Part shown: positions 37,853 through 46,864 of the stretch, piece after piece
Layout of the letters: every line of letters starts with the position of its first letter
Position numbering within the stretch: position 1 is the stretch's first letter
Source of the DNA: CADEEN01 sp963751775
GTDB lineage: Bacteria > Pseudomonadota > Gammaproteobacteria > Burkholderiales > Burkholderiaceae_C
DNA: 64,000 bases
Assembly (NCBI GenBank): GCA_963751775.1
Contig: CAVVVW010000008.1
Coordinates: 186,001-250,000, forward strand
Direction: 5' to 3'
Position numbers and translations under genes: made by a program
The notes under the pieces: generated by a model
The model's database searches: none
What the model saw: only the letters and a program-made list of their open reading frames with translations
Told to the model about the DNA's origin: nothing

Positions 37853-38165
37853 GCCGGACGATCTGACCGCGGGCGGGCAGACGCCCGCCCTGGCGCCGCC
37901 CGACGGAATCCGTCACCACCGGCGCAGCGCTACTTGCGTTTGCATACACATGCGGCGCTCGCCGTCGGGCGCAATTCCAACGGTCACGAACTGTTCGGCG
38001 ACAGCATGTAATTGCTACCCCGTTTGCACACAATTCCACGCAGTCCGTGCACATAAGTCGCTGAAGATTCGCCCGCTGGATCAGGCCCGGGTTGGGCCGG
38101 TCCGGATGGAGGGTTCGCGACGTGCTTGTTTGGATTGCCCGTAATGCCTGCCGGAGTGCACTGAG
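37853..38165. other. 313-bp gap before the envelope cluster
   Basis: This stretch holds the osmC-side hairpin (37871-37890) and then about 275 bp of more mixed composition with no gene. A promoter for the long operon starting at apbE should lie here, but I cannot name a clear -35/-10 pair. A small inverted repeat GACGGA / TCCGTC lies just after the hairpin. Confidence 0.5.
37871..37890 (+). terminator. GC hairpin after osmC
   Basis: A perfect 8-bp stem GGGCGGGC / GCCCGCCC with a 4-base loop begins 18 bp after the osmC stop. There is no T tract, so termination is probable but not certain. Confidence 0.45.
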
Positions 38166-39200
38166 GTGCACGCCGTCGCCACGTTCGCTTCGCGCAGCGC
38201 CGCGCTGGTGCGGCAGGCACAGCGTGCATTCGTCACGCCGGCCGGCTGGTTCAGGCGCGAGGAGGCCATCATGGGCACCGCCATCACGGTCGAACTGTGG
38301 GCCGAGGACGGGGCCGCCGGGCACGCGGCAATCGACGCCGTGATCGCCGAGATGCACCGCATCGACCGCGTGATGAGCCCGCACAAGGCCGATTCGGAAC
38401 TCTCGCGCATCAACCGCCTCGCCGCCGCACAGCCGGTTCGCCTGTCGAGCGAGATGTTCGGACTGATCGAGCGGGCGCTGGCCTTCTCGGCCGTCTCACG
38501 CGGCGCCTTCGACATCAGCTACGCCAGCGTCGGCCAACTCTACGACTACCGTGCCGGCGTCGCACCGGGCAGCGCGGCACTGGCCGCGGCCCGCCTGGCG
38601 ATCGGCTGGCGCGGCCTCAAACTCGACCGTGCCGCGCGCACGCTGGCGTTTGCACACCCGGGCATGCGCATCGACCTCGGCGGCTTCGCCAAGGGCCACG
38701 CCGTCGACAACGCGGCGGCGATCCTGGCGCGAATGGGCATCGCCCATGCCCACATCAGCGCCGGCGGCGACAGCCGTGTCATCGGTGACCGCCGCGGCCG
38801 CCCCTGGACCATCGGCGTGCGCCATCCGCGCGACGCCAAGGCCCTGGTCGCCGTGTTGCCGCTCGAGAACACCGCCGTCTCGACCTCGGGCGACTACGAG
38901 CGCTACTTCGAACAGGGCGGCGTGCGCCACCACCACATCATCGACCCGGCCACCGGCCAGTCACCGGCGGCGATCCACAGCGTGACGATCCTCGCCGCCG
39001 ATGGCTTGACCGCCGAGGCGATGTCCAAGAGCCTGTTCGTGCTCGGCGTCGGACGCGGCATGGCGCTCATCGAATCACAACCCGGCGTCGACGCCATCGT
39101 CGTCGACGCGCAGGGGCGACTCCACTATTCGACCGGCCTGCAGCACCACTCCGGTGCTGCAGAACAAGACCGGCGTCAGGTCACTGTCATCGACCGCTAA
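38166..39200 (+). CDS. apbE: FAD:protein FMN transferase
   Basis: ApbE attaches FMN covalently to exported redox proteins. Family blocks are EEAIMGTAITVELW near residue 34, MHRIDRVMSPHKADSELSRIN, GGFAKGHAVD (flavin site), SAGGDSRVIG, STSGDYERYF and HHIIDPATGQSP. 344 residues, intact, GTG start. The usual cleavable signal peptide is weak at this start; the first 20 residues are only mildly hydrophobic. It opens the 17-kb envelope operon, and 31 bp separate it from the large cytochrome-like lipoprotein. I saw no canonical Ser/Thr-Gly-Ala-Ser/Thr flavinylation motif in the neighbours. Confidence 0.93.
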   Translation: MHAVATFASRSAALVRQAQRAFVTPAGWFRREEAIMGTAITVELWAEDGAAGHAAIDAVIAEMHRIDRVMSPHKADSELSRINRLAAAQPVRLSSEMFGLIERALAFSAVSRGAFDISYASVGQLYDYRAGVAPGSAALAAARLAIGWRGLKLDRAARTLAFAHPGMRIDLGGFAKGHAVDNAAAILARMGIAHAHISAGGDSRVIGDRRGRPWTIGVRHPRDAKALVAVLPLENTAVSTSGDYERYFEQGGVRHHHIIDPATGQSPAAIHSVTILAADGLTAEAMSKSLFVLGVGRGMALIESQPGVDAIVVDAQGRLHYSTGLQHHSGAAEQDRRQVTVIDR

Positions 39201-39231
39201 GCGGGTGCAAGTGCAAGCCAGGGGGAATCAC

Positions 39232-42200
39232 ATGAACAAGTCCATGGGAATCGTCGGCATCATCGGCCTCGCCGCGGCAGTCGTCGTTGCGGGCTGCGGC
39301 AGCGGCAGCAACGACGCTGCCAACGCCGTCATCGTCAACGGCGACGTGCCGCTGGCGTACGCCAAACGCCTGAACACGGTCGGGCTCAATCCGACCGACG
39401 CCACGCCCAGCGCGCCGGGCGGCGACCTGATCATTCGCGAGAAATCGTCGGCCAGTGCGCGCGAGTTCAACGTCACGGCGGGCATCACGCAGGGCCGCGG
39501 CGACGTGTCCGACCCCGAGGTCTCGTACGACGGCAAGAAGGTCGTCTTCGCGCTGACCTGTCCCGCGAGCAACACGTCGACCATCCATGGCGTGGCCGCC
39601 TGTACCGGGCGCTGGAACATCTGGGAGTACGACACCACGAGCGGTGGACTGGCGGGTGGCAGCCTGCGCCGCATCACGTCGTCGGCCAACGACGACGACG
39701 TCGATCCGGCCTATCTGCCGGCGTCCAGGGGCTTCGTCTTCTCGTCGAACCGGCAGGGTCTGACAAAGACCATGCTCAACGGCGTGACCGCCTATGCCGT
39801 CGACGAATACGAACGCGAGCGCGTGGTCAACCTGCATACGATGGACCCGCAGGGTGGCGCGATCACGCAGATCTCGGTCAACCAGAGCCATGACCGCAAC
39901 CCCGTCGTGCGCCCCAACGGCGACATCATGTTCTCGCGCTGGGAGCATGTCGGACCGCGCAACCGCTTCGCGATCTTCCGGACCAAGCCCGATGGCACCG
40001 ACATGTTCGTGCTCTACGGCGCGCAGAGCCCCGGCAACAGCTTCCTGCACCCGCGCGACATGGACCCCAAGGGCGCCTACGCCGGCCAGGTGGTTTCGTC
40101 GCTGATGTCGCTGTCGCGCACGCACGAAGGTGGCGCGCTGATGATGATCGACGCGGCCAACTATTCCGAGCAGAACACGCCGGCCAACAAGTCAGCCCTG
40201 GCCACCGGCGGCCAGGTCCAGATCACCGACAAGCCGCTGAACATGGACCGCGGTTTTTCGCAGTTCGGCCGCGTCACCACGCCATATCCGCTGTGGGATG
40301 GCACCGACCGCGTGCTGTTGTCCTATCGACCCTGCGAAGTCACGAAGGACGGCAATGTGGTGCCCTGTGCCACGCTGACCGCGGATGAGATCACACGTTT
40401 GACTGCCACCGAAAGGCCGATCGCCGAGGCGCAGGCCGATACGGTGCAGGACAACGTGCCACCCTCGTATGCCGTCTACATGTACGACCCGAAGGCGCAA
40501 ACCTGGCTGATCGTGGCGGCGCCACCCGCGGGCTACATGTACACCGACCCGGTGCCGCTGCAGGTGCGCACCGAAGCCAACCCGACACAGCCGACCGTCA
40601 TTGACGAGGATCTTAGGCTGCAGGGTTTGGCACTGATTGAGGTGCGCAGCGTGTACGACACCGATGGTCTGCAGCGCATGGGCGAAACGGTGCTGGCGGC
40701 GGTCGACCTGCCTGCCGGTTGCGCACGCGGCATTGCGCAGACCACGCCGATCGACACCACCGACACACGCGCCAGCGTTGCCGACCTGGTGAAAATGAAG
40801 GACCCGTCGGACCCCGCCTACCTGTGTGCCCCGGCGCGCTTCGTGCGCGCCACCCGCGCGATGGCGCCCGTAGCGGGTATGACCGGCATGCGCCAGGCGA
40901 TCGGCGAAACCGAGTTCGAGCCGCAGCAGATCCTGGGCTATGCGCCGGTCGAGCCCGACGGCTCGTTCAAGCTGCTGGTGCCCGCCGACACGCCGCTTGC
41001 ATTGTCGATACTCGACCGCCAGGGACGTTCGCTGCAAACGCACCTGAACTGGATCCAGGTGCGCCCCGGCGAGCGCCGCACCTGCGACGGGTGCCACAGC
41101 CCGCGCCGCGGAGCCGCATTGAATTCGGGCACGATCGCCGACAGCATGCCCAGTGGCATCAAGGCGGCTCTGTCGAGCCAACACCAGGCGGGTGAAACGA
41201 TGGCCGCACTGCGCAAGCGTCTGGGCGAGCTCGACCTCAATCTGGCGCCAACCGCGCGCAGTTGGATTCTGCAGGCCGACCCGGCCTACAGCGACATCTG
41301 GGCCGACACCGCGCAAGGCGGGGTGCAGGCGCGCGCGCCGATCGTACTGCGCTATGCCGGCAATGCCGTTGCGGCCGATGACCTGGCAACACCAGCGCCG
41401 AGCGGCGGCATCATCAACTACCCCGACCACATCGCACCGATCTGGGCCCGCGCGCGCAGTGCCGGCGGTGTTGCCGGCGCCGGCACCTGCACCAATTGCC
41501 ATGCCGATCCGGCAATGCTCGACCTGCGTGCCACCTTCGGCGGCAGCGGCCGCATGGTTTCCTACGACGAATTGCTGATCGGTGACCCGCGCCTCGACGC
41601 CAATGGCCAGCCGGTCACGCGCCTCGAGGATGGCGTGCCGGTGATCGTGCGTCTGCCGGCATTGGTCGAGAACATGGCCGGCGGTGCCGACGGCATCGCG
41701 CGCAGCAGCCGCCTGACCGAAATCATGTTCGGCGAACAGCTCAAGGCCAGCCCTGAGGCGCGCAGCGTGCACCCGAATCCGCCTGCCGGTGCGCCGAACC
41801 ACGCCAGCCTGCTCAATGCGGCCGAAAGGCGCCTGATCAGCGAATGGATGGACCTCGGCGCACAGTACCTGAACGACCCGAGCCAGAGTGCCAGCGTGCG
41901 CAGCGTCGCGGCGCTGAGCCGCACCACGTTCGAAGCCAGCGTGCTGCCGGTATTGCAGAGCACCTGCGTCGCCTGCCATCAGCCGGTCGGCAACGCGGGC
42001 GCGGCGCAAACCACGACCTCGTTCGTGCGCAACCGCTTCGTGCTCACCGGCAACCCGGCGGGTGACTTCAACGTGACGCTGACGATGGTCACCGACACCT
42101 GCAACGCCGCAGCCAACGCGCTGCTGATGCGGCCTTCGACGGTGCCGCACCCGGCCGGTGCGATCGGGCAGACGACACCGGTGCTGGCCTCGGCGAGCGC

Positions 42201-42249
42201 GGGTTACGCCGCGATCGCGAGCTGGATCTCGTCGGGGTGCACACCTTGA
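39232..42249 (+). CDS. Large HZS-alpha-like lipoprotein with three heme c motifs
   Basis: A 1005-residue lipoprotein (AAVVVAGCGSGS lipobox, Cys near residue 22). The N-terminal half is a PD40/propeller region of the kind found in hydrazine synthase alpha and many uncharacterised relatives (VSYDGKKVVFAL, DDDVDPAYLPASRGFVFSSN, NLHTMDPQGG). The C-terminal half has CXXCH at about residues 621 (CDGCH), 753 (CTNCH) and 912 (CVACH). It should be an exported triheme cytochrome. The start is ATG 39232 behind AGGGGGAA. Intact, notable given the frequent breaks nearby. Hydrazine synthesis is not implied, as partner subunits are absent. Confidence 0.8.
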   Translation: MNKSMGIVGIIGLAAAVVVAGCGSGSNDAANAVIVNGDVPLAYAKRLNTVGLNPTDATPSAPGGDLIIREKSSASAREFNVTAGITQGRGDVSDPEVSYDGKKVVFALTCPASNTSTIHGVAACTGRWNIWEYDTTSGGLAGGSLRRITSSANDDDVDPAYLPASRGFVFSSNRQGLTKTMLNGVTAYAVDEYERERVVNLHTMDPQGGAITQISVNQSHDRNPVVRPNGDIMFSRWEHVGPRNRFAIFRTKPDGTDMFVLYGAQSPGNSFLHPRDMDPKGAYAGQVVSSLMSLSRTHEGGALMMIDAANYSEQNTPANKSALATGGQVQITDKPLNMDRGFSQFGRVTTPYPLWDGTDRVLLSYRPCEVTKDGNVVPCATLTADEITRLTATERPIAEAQADTVQDNVPPSYAVYMYDPKAQTWLIVAAPPAGYMYTDPVPLQVRTEANPTQPTVIDEDLRLQGLALIEVRSVYDTDGLQRMGETVLAAVDLPAGCARGIAQTTPIDTTDTRASVADLVKMKDPSDPAYLCAPARFVRATRAMAPVAGMTGMRQAIGETEFEPQQILGYAPVEPDGSFKLLVPADTPLALSILDRQGRSLQTHLNWIQVRPGERRTCDGCHSPRRGAALNSGTIADSMPSGIKAALSSQHQAGETMAALRKRLGELDLNLAPTARSWILQADPAYSDIWADTAQGGVQARAPIVLRYAGNAVAADDLATPAPSGGIINYPDHIAPIWARARSAGGVAGAGTCTNCHADPAMLDLRATFGGSGRMVSYDELLIGDPRLDANGQPVTRLEDGVPVIVRLPALVENMAGGADGIARSSRLTEIMFGEQLKASPEARSVHPNPPAGAPNHASLLNAAERRLISEWMDLGAQYLNDPSQSASVRSVAALSRTTFEASVLPVLQSTCVACHQPVGNAGAAQTTTSFVRNRFVLTGNPAGDFNVTLTMVTDTCNAAANALLMRPSTVPHPAGAIGQTTPVLASASAGYAAIASWISSGCTP

Positions 42250-42857
42250 CGCGACGGCGAACGACACTCCTGACGGCAGCGCTCTGCGCTGCCGTTTTTG
42301 CGGGTTGCGGCGGCGGAGGCAATAACCCGCTCGGCAACCCGCCGACCTTGTCGAACCCGCCCGCCGCTGGCGGGCAAAAGCTTTCGTTCGTCTACTTCCA
42401 GAAGTGCATCAACCCGATCCTGCTGGCCCAGTTGCAGATCAACCAGGGCGGCGTGATCTCGACCAACACCTGCGCTTCGTCGGGCTGTCACGACAACACC
42501 ACCGGTACCGGTGGCGCCTTCCGCGTGGTGCCCAGCGCGGTGGCGGTCGACCTGGCCGACCCGGCCAACACGGCCGACGTGGTCCACAGCACCGACATGT
42601 ACAAGAACTTCTACTCGGCGCAAGGTTCGGCGGTGATCGGTTCGCCGACACAAAGCCGCCTGCTGGCCAAGCCGCTGACGCTCAACGTGCTGCACGGCGG
42701 TGGCGTGGTCTTTGCTGACCATTCCGACCCCAACGCCAAGCTCATCGCCTACTGGATCGGGCGTCCGATGCCACAGGGGCAAGACGAATTCAGCAGCGCG
42801 GCCGACACCATGTTCACGCCGCCGAATCCCGTGACCGGCAGCTGCAACAGCCAATGA
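42237..42857 (+). CDS. Small lipoprotein with CX4CH heme-like motif
   Basis: A 206-residue lipoprotein (LCAAVFAGCGGGG). It has FVYFQKCINPIL and then TNTCASSGCHDN, a Cys-X4-Cys-His spacing instead of the usual CXXCH. CX4CH does bind heme c in some multiheme proteins, so one heme is possible. It looks like an abbreviated relative of the C-terminal part of the previous protein. GTG 42237 lies inside the end of the preceding gene; TTG 42246 is an alternative start. It overlaps the next gene by 4 bp. Confidence 0.7.
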   Translation: MHTLTRRRTTLLTAALCAAVFAGCGGGGNNPLGNPPTLSNPPAAGGQKLSFVYFQKCINPILLAQLQINQGGVISTNTCASSGCHDNTTGTGGAFRVVPSAVAVDLADPANTADVVHSTDMYKNFYSAQGSAVIGSPTQSRLLAKPLTLNVLHGGGVVFADHSDPNAKLIAYWIGRPMPQGQDEFSSAADTMFTPPNPVTGSCNSQ

Positions 42858-43640
42858 CCACCACGACCTCGTCGCGCCTAGCCGCCGCGCTGCTATGCCT
42901 GGTTGCCGTGCTGTTGCCGGCGCAGGCGCAGCAGCAGGCCGACCAGCAGGGCGGCACGGCAGCCGGCACCAGCGAGCAGCTGACGGTCGCCGACCCTTAT
43001 CTGGAGATGCGCACCGGACCCGGTCGCGGCTACCCGGTCTTCTTCGTCGTCGCCCGCGGCCAGGCGGTGGTGGTCGAGCTGCGTCACACCGATTGGTTCA
43101 AGGTGCGTGCCGAAGGGTGGCCAGACCGGTTGGGTCCAACGCGCGCAGCTCGAAGCCACGCTCACCGCCGCCGGCGTCAACAAGACGTTCCGCGACATCG
43201 CGCTCGACGACTACCTGGCGCGCCGCCTGCAGATGGGTGCGGCCATCGGGCGTTTCCAGTCCGAGCCGATGTTGAAACTGTGGACCAGCTACAAGCTCTC
43301 GGACACGCTGTCGATCGAGGGCACCGCGGGCCAGGTGCAAGGCGTGTTTTCCGGCACCAACTTCTGGCATGCCTCGCTGCACAGCGAGCCGTGGAGCGAT
43401 CAGCGCCTGTCGCCGTTCTTCGGCATCGGCGTGGGCAAGTTCAAGAACTTCCCCAATCAGAGCCTGGTCGGCGCCACGGTCACCGACGCCAACCTGGCCC
43501 ACGCCATCGTCGGCCTGCGCTACCACCTGACCGAGCGCTTCATCCTGCGCGCCGACTGGGCGCTCTACACCGCCTTCGTCTCGGACCAGCGCAGCACCGA
43601 ATACCGCGCCGTGACGGCGGGTGTGTCGTTCTTCTTCTGA
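42854..43640 (+). CDS. SH3-domain outer-membrane beta-barrel protein
   Basis: An exported protein (signal MTTTTSSRLAAALLCLVAVLLPAQA, cut near AQA) with a bacterial SH3 domain (LEMRTGPGRGYPVFFVVARGQ, near residues 50-70, QTGWVQRAQL) followed by a small barrel ending in RAVTAGVSFFF, the terminal Phe expected for outer-membrane insertion. One break near 43125 is cured by dropping one G from GAAGGGTGG. SH3 domains of this type often bind peptidoglycan, so the protein may join wall and outer membrane. Confidence 0.72.
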
Positions 43641-43664
43641 GCCACTGCAACCCAAGCCGACAAC

Positions 43665-44307
43665 ATGAACAAGATCTGCCTGACCTGCCTGTCTGCCCTG
43701 GCCCTGCTCGGCAATGGCGGCGCGTTCGCGCAGTCGACGGCGCGCCCCGACAGCAACCAGGTGGTGGTGCCCGAAGTCGAGCGCCGCGAGTTGAAACTGC
43801 CGAAATTCCCGTCCAACGACATCGCCGTCGGCGTTGTTCGCCGGCACCTACGCGACGCAGAACTTCGGCACCTCCCCGGTGGTCGGCCTGCGCCTGGGCT
43901 ACCACGTAACCGAAGACTGGTTCGTCGAAGCGGCGCTGGCGCAAACCTCGGTCACCGACGAAGCCTTCCGCCAGGTGCTGCCCGGCGGCATCTTTGTCGA
44001 CCAGAAGGAGAAGCTGCAGTACTACAACTTCTCGGCCGGCTACAACCTGCTGCCCGGCGAAGTCTTTCCGACCGCCAAGAGCGCCAAGGCGACGGCGATC
44101 TACCTGATCGCCGGCGTCGGCAGCACCAAGTTCAACGAGCAGCGCAGCCAGACCATCAATTTCGGCCTCGGCGGGCGACTGATGCTGTACGAGCGTGCGG
44201 CGCTGCAGATCGACATGCGCGACCACGTCTTCTCGCTCGATCTGCTCGGCAAGCGCCAGAGCACGCACAACCTCGAGTTGACCGGCGGCTTCACCTGGTA
44301 CTTCTGA
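43665..44307 (+). CDS. Outer-membrane beta-barrel protein
   Basis: A second barrel protein of about 213 residues. It starts MNKICLTCLSALALLGNGGAFA (signal), then a linker LPKFPSNDIAVGV, then barrel strands (GLRLGYHVTEDWFVEAALA, QTINFGLGGRLMLY) ending FTWYF. A break near 43834 is cured by removing one T (GGCGTTGTTC). It resembles the outer-membrane barrel family found beside Agl-like genes in myxobacteria. Its stop overlaps the TlpA-like start. Confidence 0.72.
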
Positions 44308-44823
44308 TGCAACACACCCAAGCCAACCGCCTCGCCTGCCGCTGGCTGCTGGCATTGCTGCTGGCGCGTCAGCGCCGGCACCGCCGCTGCCGCGGTGCAA
44401 CTCTCGGCCACCGCGCCCGACTTCACGCTGCGCAGCGTCGGCGGGCCCAACCTGCGCCTGGCAGAGCAGCGCGGCCAGGTCGTGCTGGTCAACTTCTGGG
44501 CCACCTGGTGCGGCCCGTGCCGGCAGGAGATGCCGCATCTGAACCGCCTCTACGACCGCTATCGCTCGGCGGGCTTCGTGCTGCTGGGCGTGAACATCGA
44601 CGACGATCCGCGCGCCGCGGCCGACCTGGCCGCCAAGCTCGGCGTGCAATTCCCGGTCCTGCTCGACACCGACAAGCGGGTCAGCCGCGCCTACGACATG
44701 AGCGCGATGCCCGCCACGCTGCTGATCGACCGCGACGGTCGCGTGCGCCACATCCATCGCGGCTACCGCGATGGCGTCGAGCGAACCTACGAGGAGCAGG
44801 TGCGCAGCCTGCTCAGGGAGTGA
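44307..44823 (+). CDS. TlpA-like periplasmic thioredoxin
   Basis: An exported thiol-disulfide oxidoreductase. The signal sequence MQHTQANRLACRWLLALLL is followed by the thioredoxin fold with FWATWCGPCRQEMPHL, cis-Pro loop MSAMPATLLIDRDG, and RHIHRGYRDG. A break within the signal peptide near 44366 is cured by dropping one base (GCGCGTCAGC). Such reductases keep heme-site or other Cys reduced in the periplasm. The likely clients here are the heme-motif lipoproteins or the Cys tail of the DUF4266 protein next door; that is inference. Confidence 0.85.
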
Positions 44824-44834
44824 AAGATGACCAC

Positions 44835-44936
44835 CCCCGAAGCGGCTTCGCCGCTGCCCCTGTGGACCGGAACGGGCCACTGCGTGGCCCTTGGGGCACC
44901 GCTGGCGGACCGCCGGAGCCGGCTCCGCGGCGGTCG
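44835..44936. repeat. Array of three GC-rich hairpins (REP-like) before the DUF4266 gene
   Basis: AGCGGC-TTC-GCCGCT (44841-44855), GGGCCA-CTGCG-TGGCCC (44874-44890), and a long GACCGCCG...CGGCGGTC stem (44908-44935). They fill the gap between the thioredoxin and DUF4266 genes. The frame is open through them, which would give DUF4266 a false N-terminal extension. The first hairpin resembles dispersed Burkholderiales repeats. It may also reduce transcription beyond this point. Confidence 0.65.
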
Positions 44937-44940
44937 CTTG

Positions 44941-45152
44941 GTGATTACATTGCTGGCCGCGGCTCTGCTCGGCGGCTGCGCCGCGCCCGAACCCTGGGTC
45001 AAGCCCTTCGAGCGCGAGCGCCTGGCCGATCCGATCATGCGTTGTCAATCGCGACGCGCTGGTGGCCAAGCACAGCGAGCACGTGCATGACATTCGTCGA
45101 GGCGTCGCGCGGCGCGACCGGCGTGCAGGGAGGCGGTTGTGGCTGCAAGTGA
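44941..45152 (+). CDS. DUF4266 lipoprotein with GCGC tail
   Basis: A small lipoprotein of the DUF4266 family, function unknown. GTG 44941 gives MVITLLAAALLGGCAAPEPW with the lipobox right after a short signal, then the family core WVKPFERERLADPIM and the tail SRGATGVQGGGCGCK. About 69 residues, normal for the family. Starting at ATG 44827 would add repeat-coded residues, so I reject it. Two breaks, near 45043 (CGTTGTC) and about 45093, each need one base removed. DUF4266, DUF3570, TlpA and ApbE genes often travel together. The paired Cys near the C-terminus may bind metal or form a disulfide. Confidence 0.82.
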
Positions 45153-46258
45153 ACACTGTCCGCCGCGTCGTGGCGGCGCTCGGCGGCCTCGCCACCGGGC
45201 TGATCGGCGCGCTCTTCGCCGGCGGCGCGGCGCGCGCGGCCACGCTGCCGGAGAACAGTGCCGAGGCCTTGTTCCACACCTACAGCGGCGGCGGCGTCAC
45301 GGCCAACGGCCCGGCCGTGCTGGTGCGAAAGAGCATTGCCGACAAGGTCTCGCTGACCGGATCGATGTACGTCGACGCAGTGAGCAACGCCTCGATCGAC
45401 GTCGTCACCACCGCCAGCCCGTACAAGGAGCGCCGCAACGAATATGGGCTGGGCCTCGACTATGCGGTGCGCGACTCGCTGATCACATTGGCCGTCGGCG
45501 CCAGCAGCGAGCCCGACTACAAGACGCGCAGCCTGTCGCTGGACATCGCGCAGGAGACCTTCGGCGGCATGACCACCGTCAATGTCGGCTTCACGCGAGC
45601 CGCCGACGACGTCGGCAAGACCGGCGATCCGACTTTCAACGACCGCGCCACCCATTGGCAGTACCGCGTCGGCGTGACCCAGATCGTGACCCCCAAGTGG
45701 CTGGCCAGCGTCAACCTCGAGGCCATCTCCGACGACGGTTACCTCGGCAATCCGTATCGCGTCGCGCGGGTGTTCGGCGCCGCGGTGCCCGAGCGTGCAC
45801 CGACGACGCGCTCGTCGCGGGCGGTCAAGATGCGCGCCATCGGCGACCTGGGTTCGCGCGACGCCGTGCGGGCCGAGTACCGCTACTTCTGGGACAACTG
45901 GGACATCAAGGCGCACACGGTCGAAGCCGGCTACAGCCGCTATCTCGGCGAGTCGTTCCTGGCCGACGGCTTCCTGCGCTACTACAAACAGAACGCCGCG
46001 CTGTTCTACAGCGACAACGCGACGGCCGAGACGACCTACATCTCGCGCAATCGCCAGCTCTCCGACTTCAACAACGTGGTCATCGGCGGCAAGCTGAGCT
46101 ACGACTGGAAGAAGCAGCCCGGCCAGTACGACCTGAAGGCCAACGCCGGGCTCGAGTTCTACAACGTGCACTACAACAATTTCACCGACATCCGCAACGG
46201 CGAGCTGTACTCGCTGCGCGCCACCGTTCTGCAGCTGTACCTGACAGCCACCTACTGA
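45149..46258 (+). CDS. DUF3570 outer-membrane barrel protein
   Basis: A DUF3570 protein of 369 residues, predicted outer-membrane barrel. Signal sequence at residues 1-32 (LFAGGAARA), then ALFHTYSGGGVTANGPAVLVRKS and many amphipathic strands (TSPYKERRNEYGLGLDY-like segments, AEYRYFWDNWDI), ending LQLYLTATY with an aromatic C-terminus. Start GTG 45149 overlaps the DUF4266 stop. Intact. Usually coupled to DUF4266; role unknown. Confidence 0.85.
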   Translation: MNTVRRVVAALGGLATGLIGALFAGGAARAATLPENSAEALFHTYSGGGVTANGPAVLVRKSIADKVSLTGSMYVDAVSNASIDVVTTASPYKERRNEYGLGLDYAVRDSLITLAVGASSEPDYKTRSLSLDIAQETFGGMTTVNVGFTRAADDVGKTGDPTFNDRATHWQYRVGVTQIVTPKWLASVNLEAISDDGYLGNPYRVARVFGAAVPERAPTTRSSRAVKMRAIGDLGSRDAVRAEYRYFWDNWDIKAHTVEAGYSRYLGESFLADGFLRYYKQNAALFYSDNATAETTYISRNRQLSDFNNVVIGGKLSYDWKKQPGQYDLKANAGLEFYNVHYNNFTDIRNGELYSLRATVLQLYLTATY

Positions 46259-46274
46259 TCTACCGGGGCCCCGC

Positions 46275-46856
46275 ATGATGCGCACCTTCCACCACACCCT
46301 CGCCGCTCTCACCTTGTCCGCCGTGGCCACGCTGGCCGCTGCGCAATCGGCCGACACCAAGGCCGCGCCCACGCCGACGCCCGTGGCGGTCGCGCCAACC
46401 GCGGCAACGAGCGCCGGCCTGGACGAGCGCGTGCAGCAAGCCAAGAGCGACGTCATCAAGCTCAACCGCGACCTGCTGGTGCTCGAGGAGGAATTGCTGT
46501 TCCCGGCCAGCACCCAGGTGGCGCTGTTCGTCTCGATGGACGTCGGCAAGCTGTTCGAACTCGACTCGGTGCAGATCAAGCTCGACGACAAGCTGGTGGC
46601 CAACCACCTGTACACGCCACGCGAAGTCGAGGCCCTGCAGCGCGGCGGCGTGCAACGCCTGTACCTCGGCAACCTCAAGAGCGGTGACCACGAGATCGTG
46701 GCCTTCTTCACCGGCCGCGGACCGCACGAGCGCGACTACAAGCGTGGCGCGACGATCAAGTTCGACAAGGGCACCGGCGCCGGCTACGTCGAGCTGCGCA
46801 TCAAGGACTCGAGCGGCAAGTTGCAACCCGAGTTCGACGTCAAGGTCTGGCAATAG
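46275..46856 (+). CDS. Small periplasmic protein of the Agl-like cluster
   Basis: A 193-residue exported protein of unknown function. Signal peptide to AAAQS (about residue 24), then a coiled-coil-like DERVQQAKSDVIKLNRDLLVLEEELL, then a beta-rich domain (VALFVSMDVGKLFELDSVQ, RLYLGNLKSGDHEIVAFF, FDVKVW). No heme, Cys or catalytic motif. Some databases may call relatives AraC regulators, but no helix-turn-helix is present. It lies 8 bp before the next TPR gene. Confidence 0.65.
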   Translation: MMRTFHHTLAALTLSAVATLAAAQSADTKAAPTPTPVAVAPTAATSAGLDERVQQAKSDVIKLNRDLLVLEEELLFPASTQVALFVSMDVGKLFELDSVQIKLDDKLVANHLYTPREVEALQRGGVQRLYLGNLKSGDHEIVAFFTGRGPHERDYKRGATIKFDKGTGAGYVELRIKDSSGKLQPEFDVKVWQ

Positions 46857-46864
46857 GCGTCGCA

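Noticed and set aside
39232..42249. Hydrazine synthase or anammox function
   Set aside because: Only an alpha-like propeller is seen; beta/gamma subunits and hydrazine dehydrogenase are absent and the host is a betaproteobacterium.
46275..46856. AraC-type regulator label for the small cluster protein
   Set aside because: It has a signal peptide and beta-rich domain, no helix-turn-helix.
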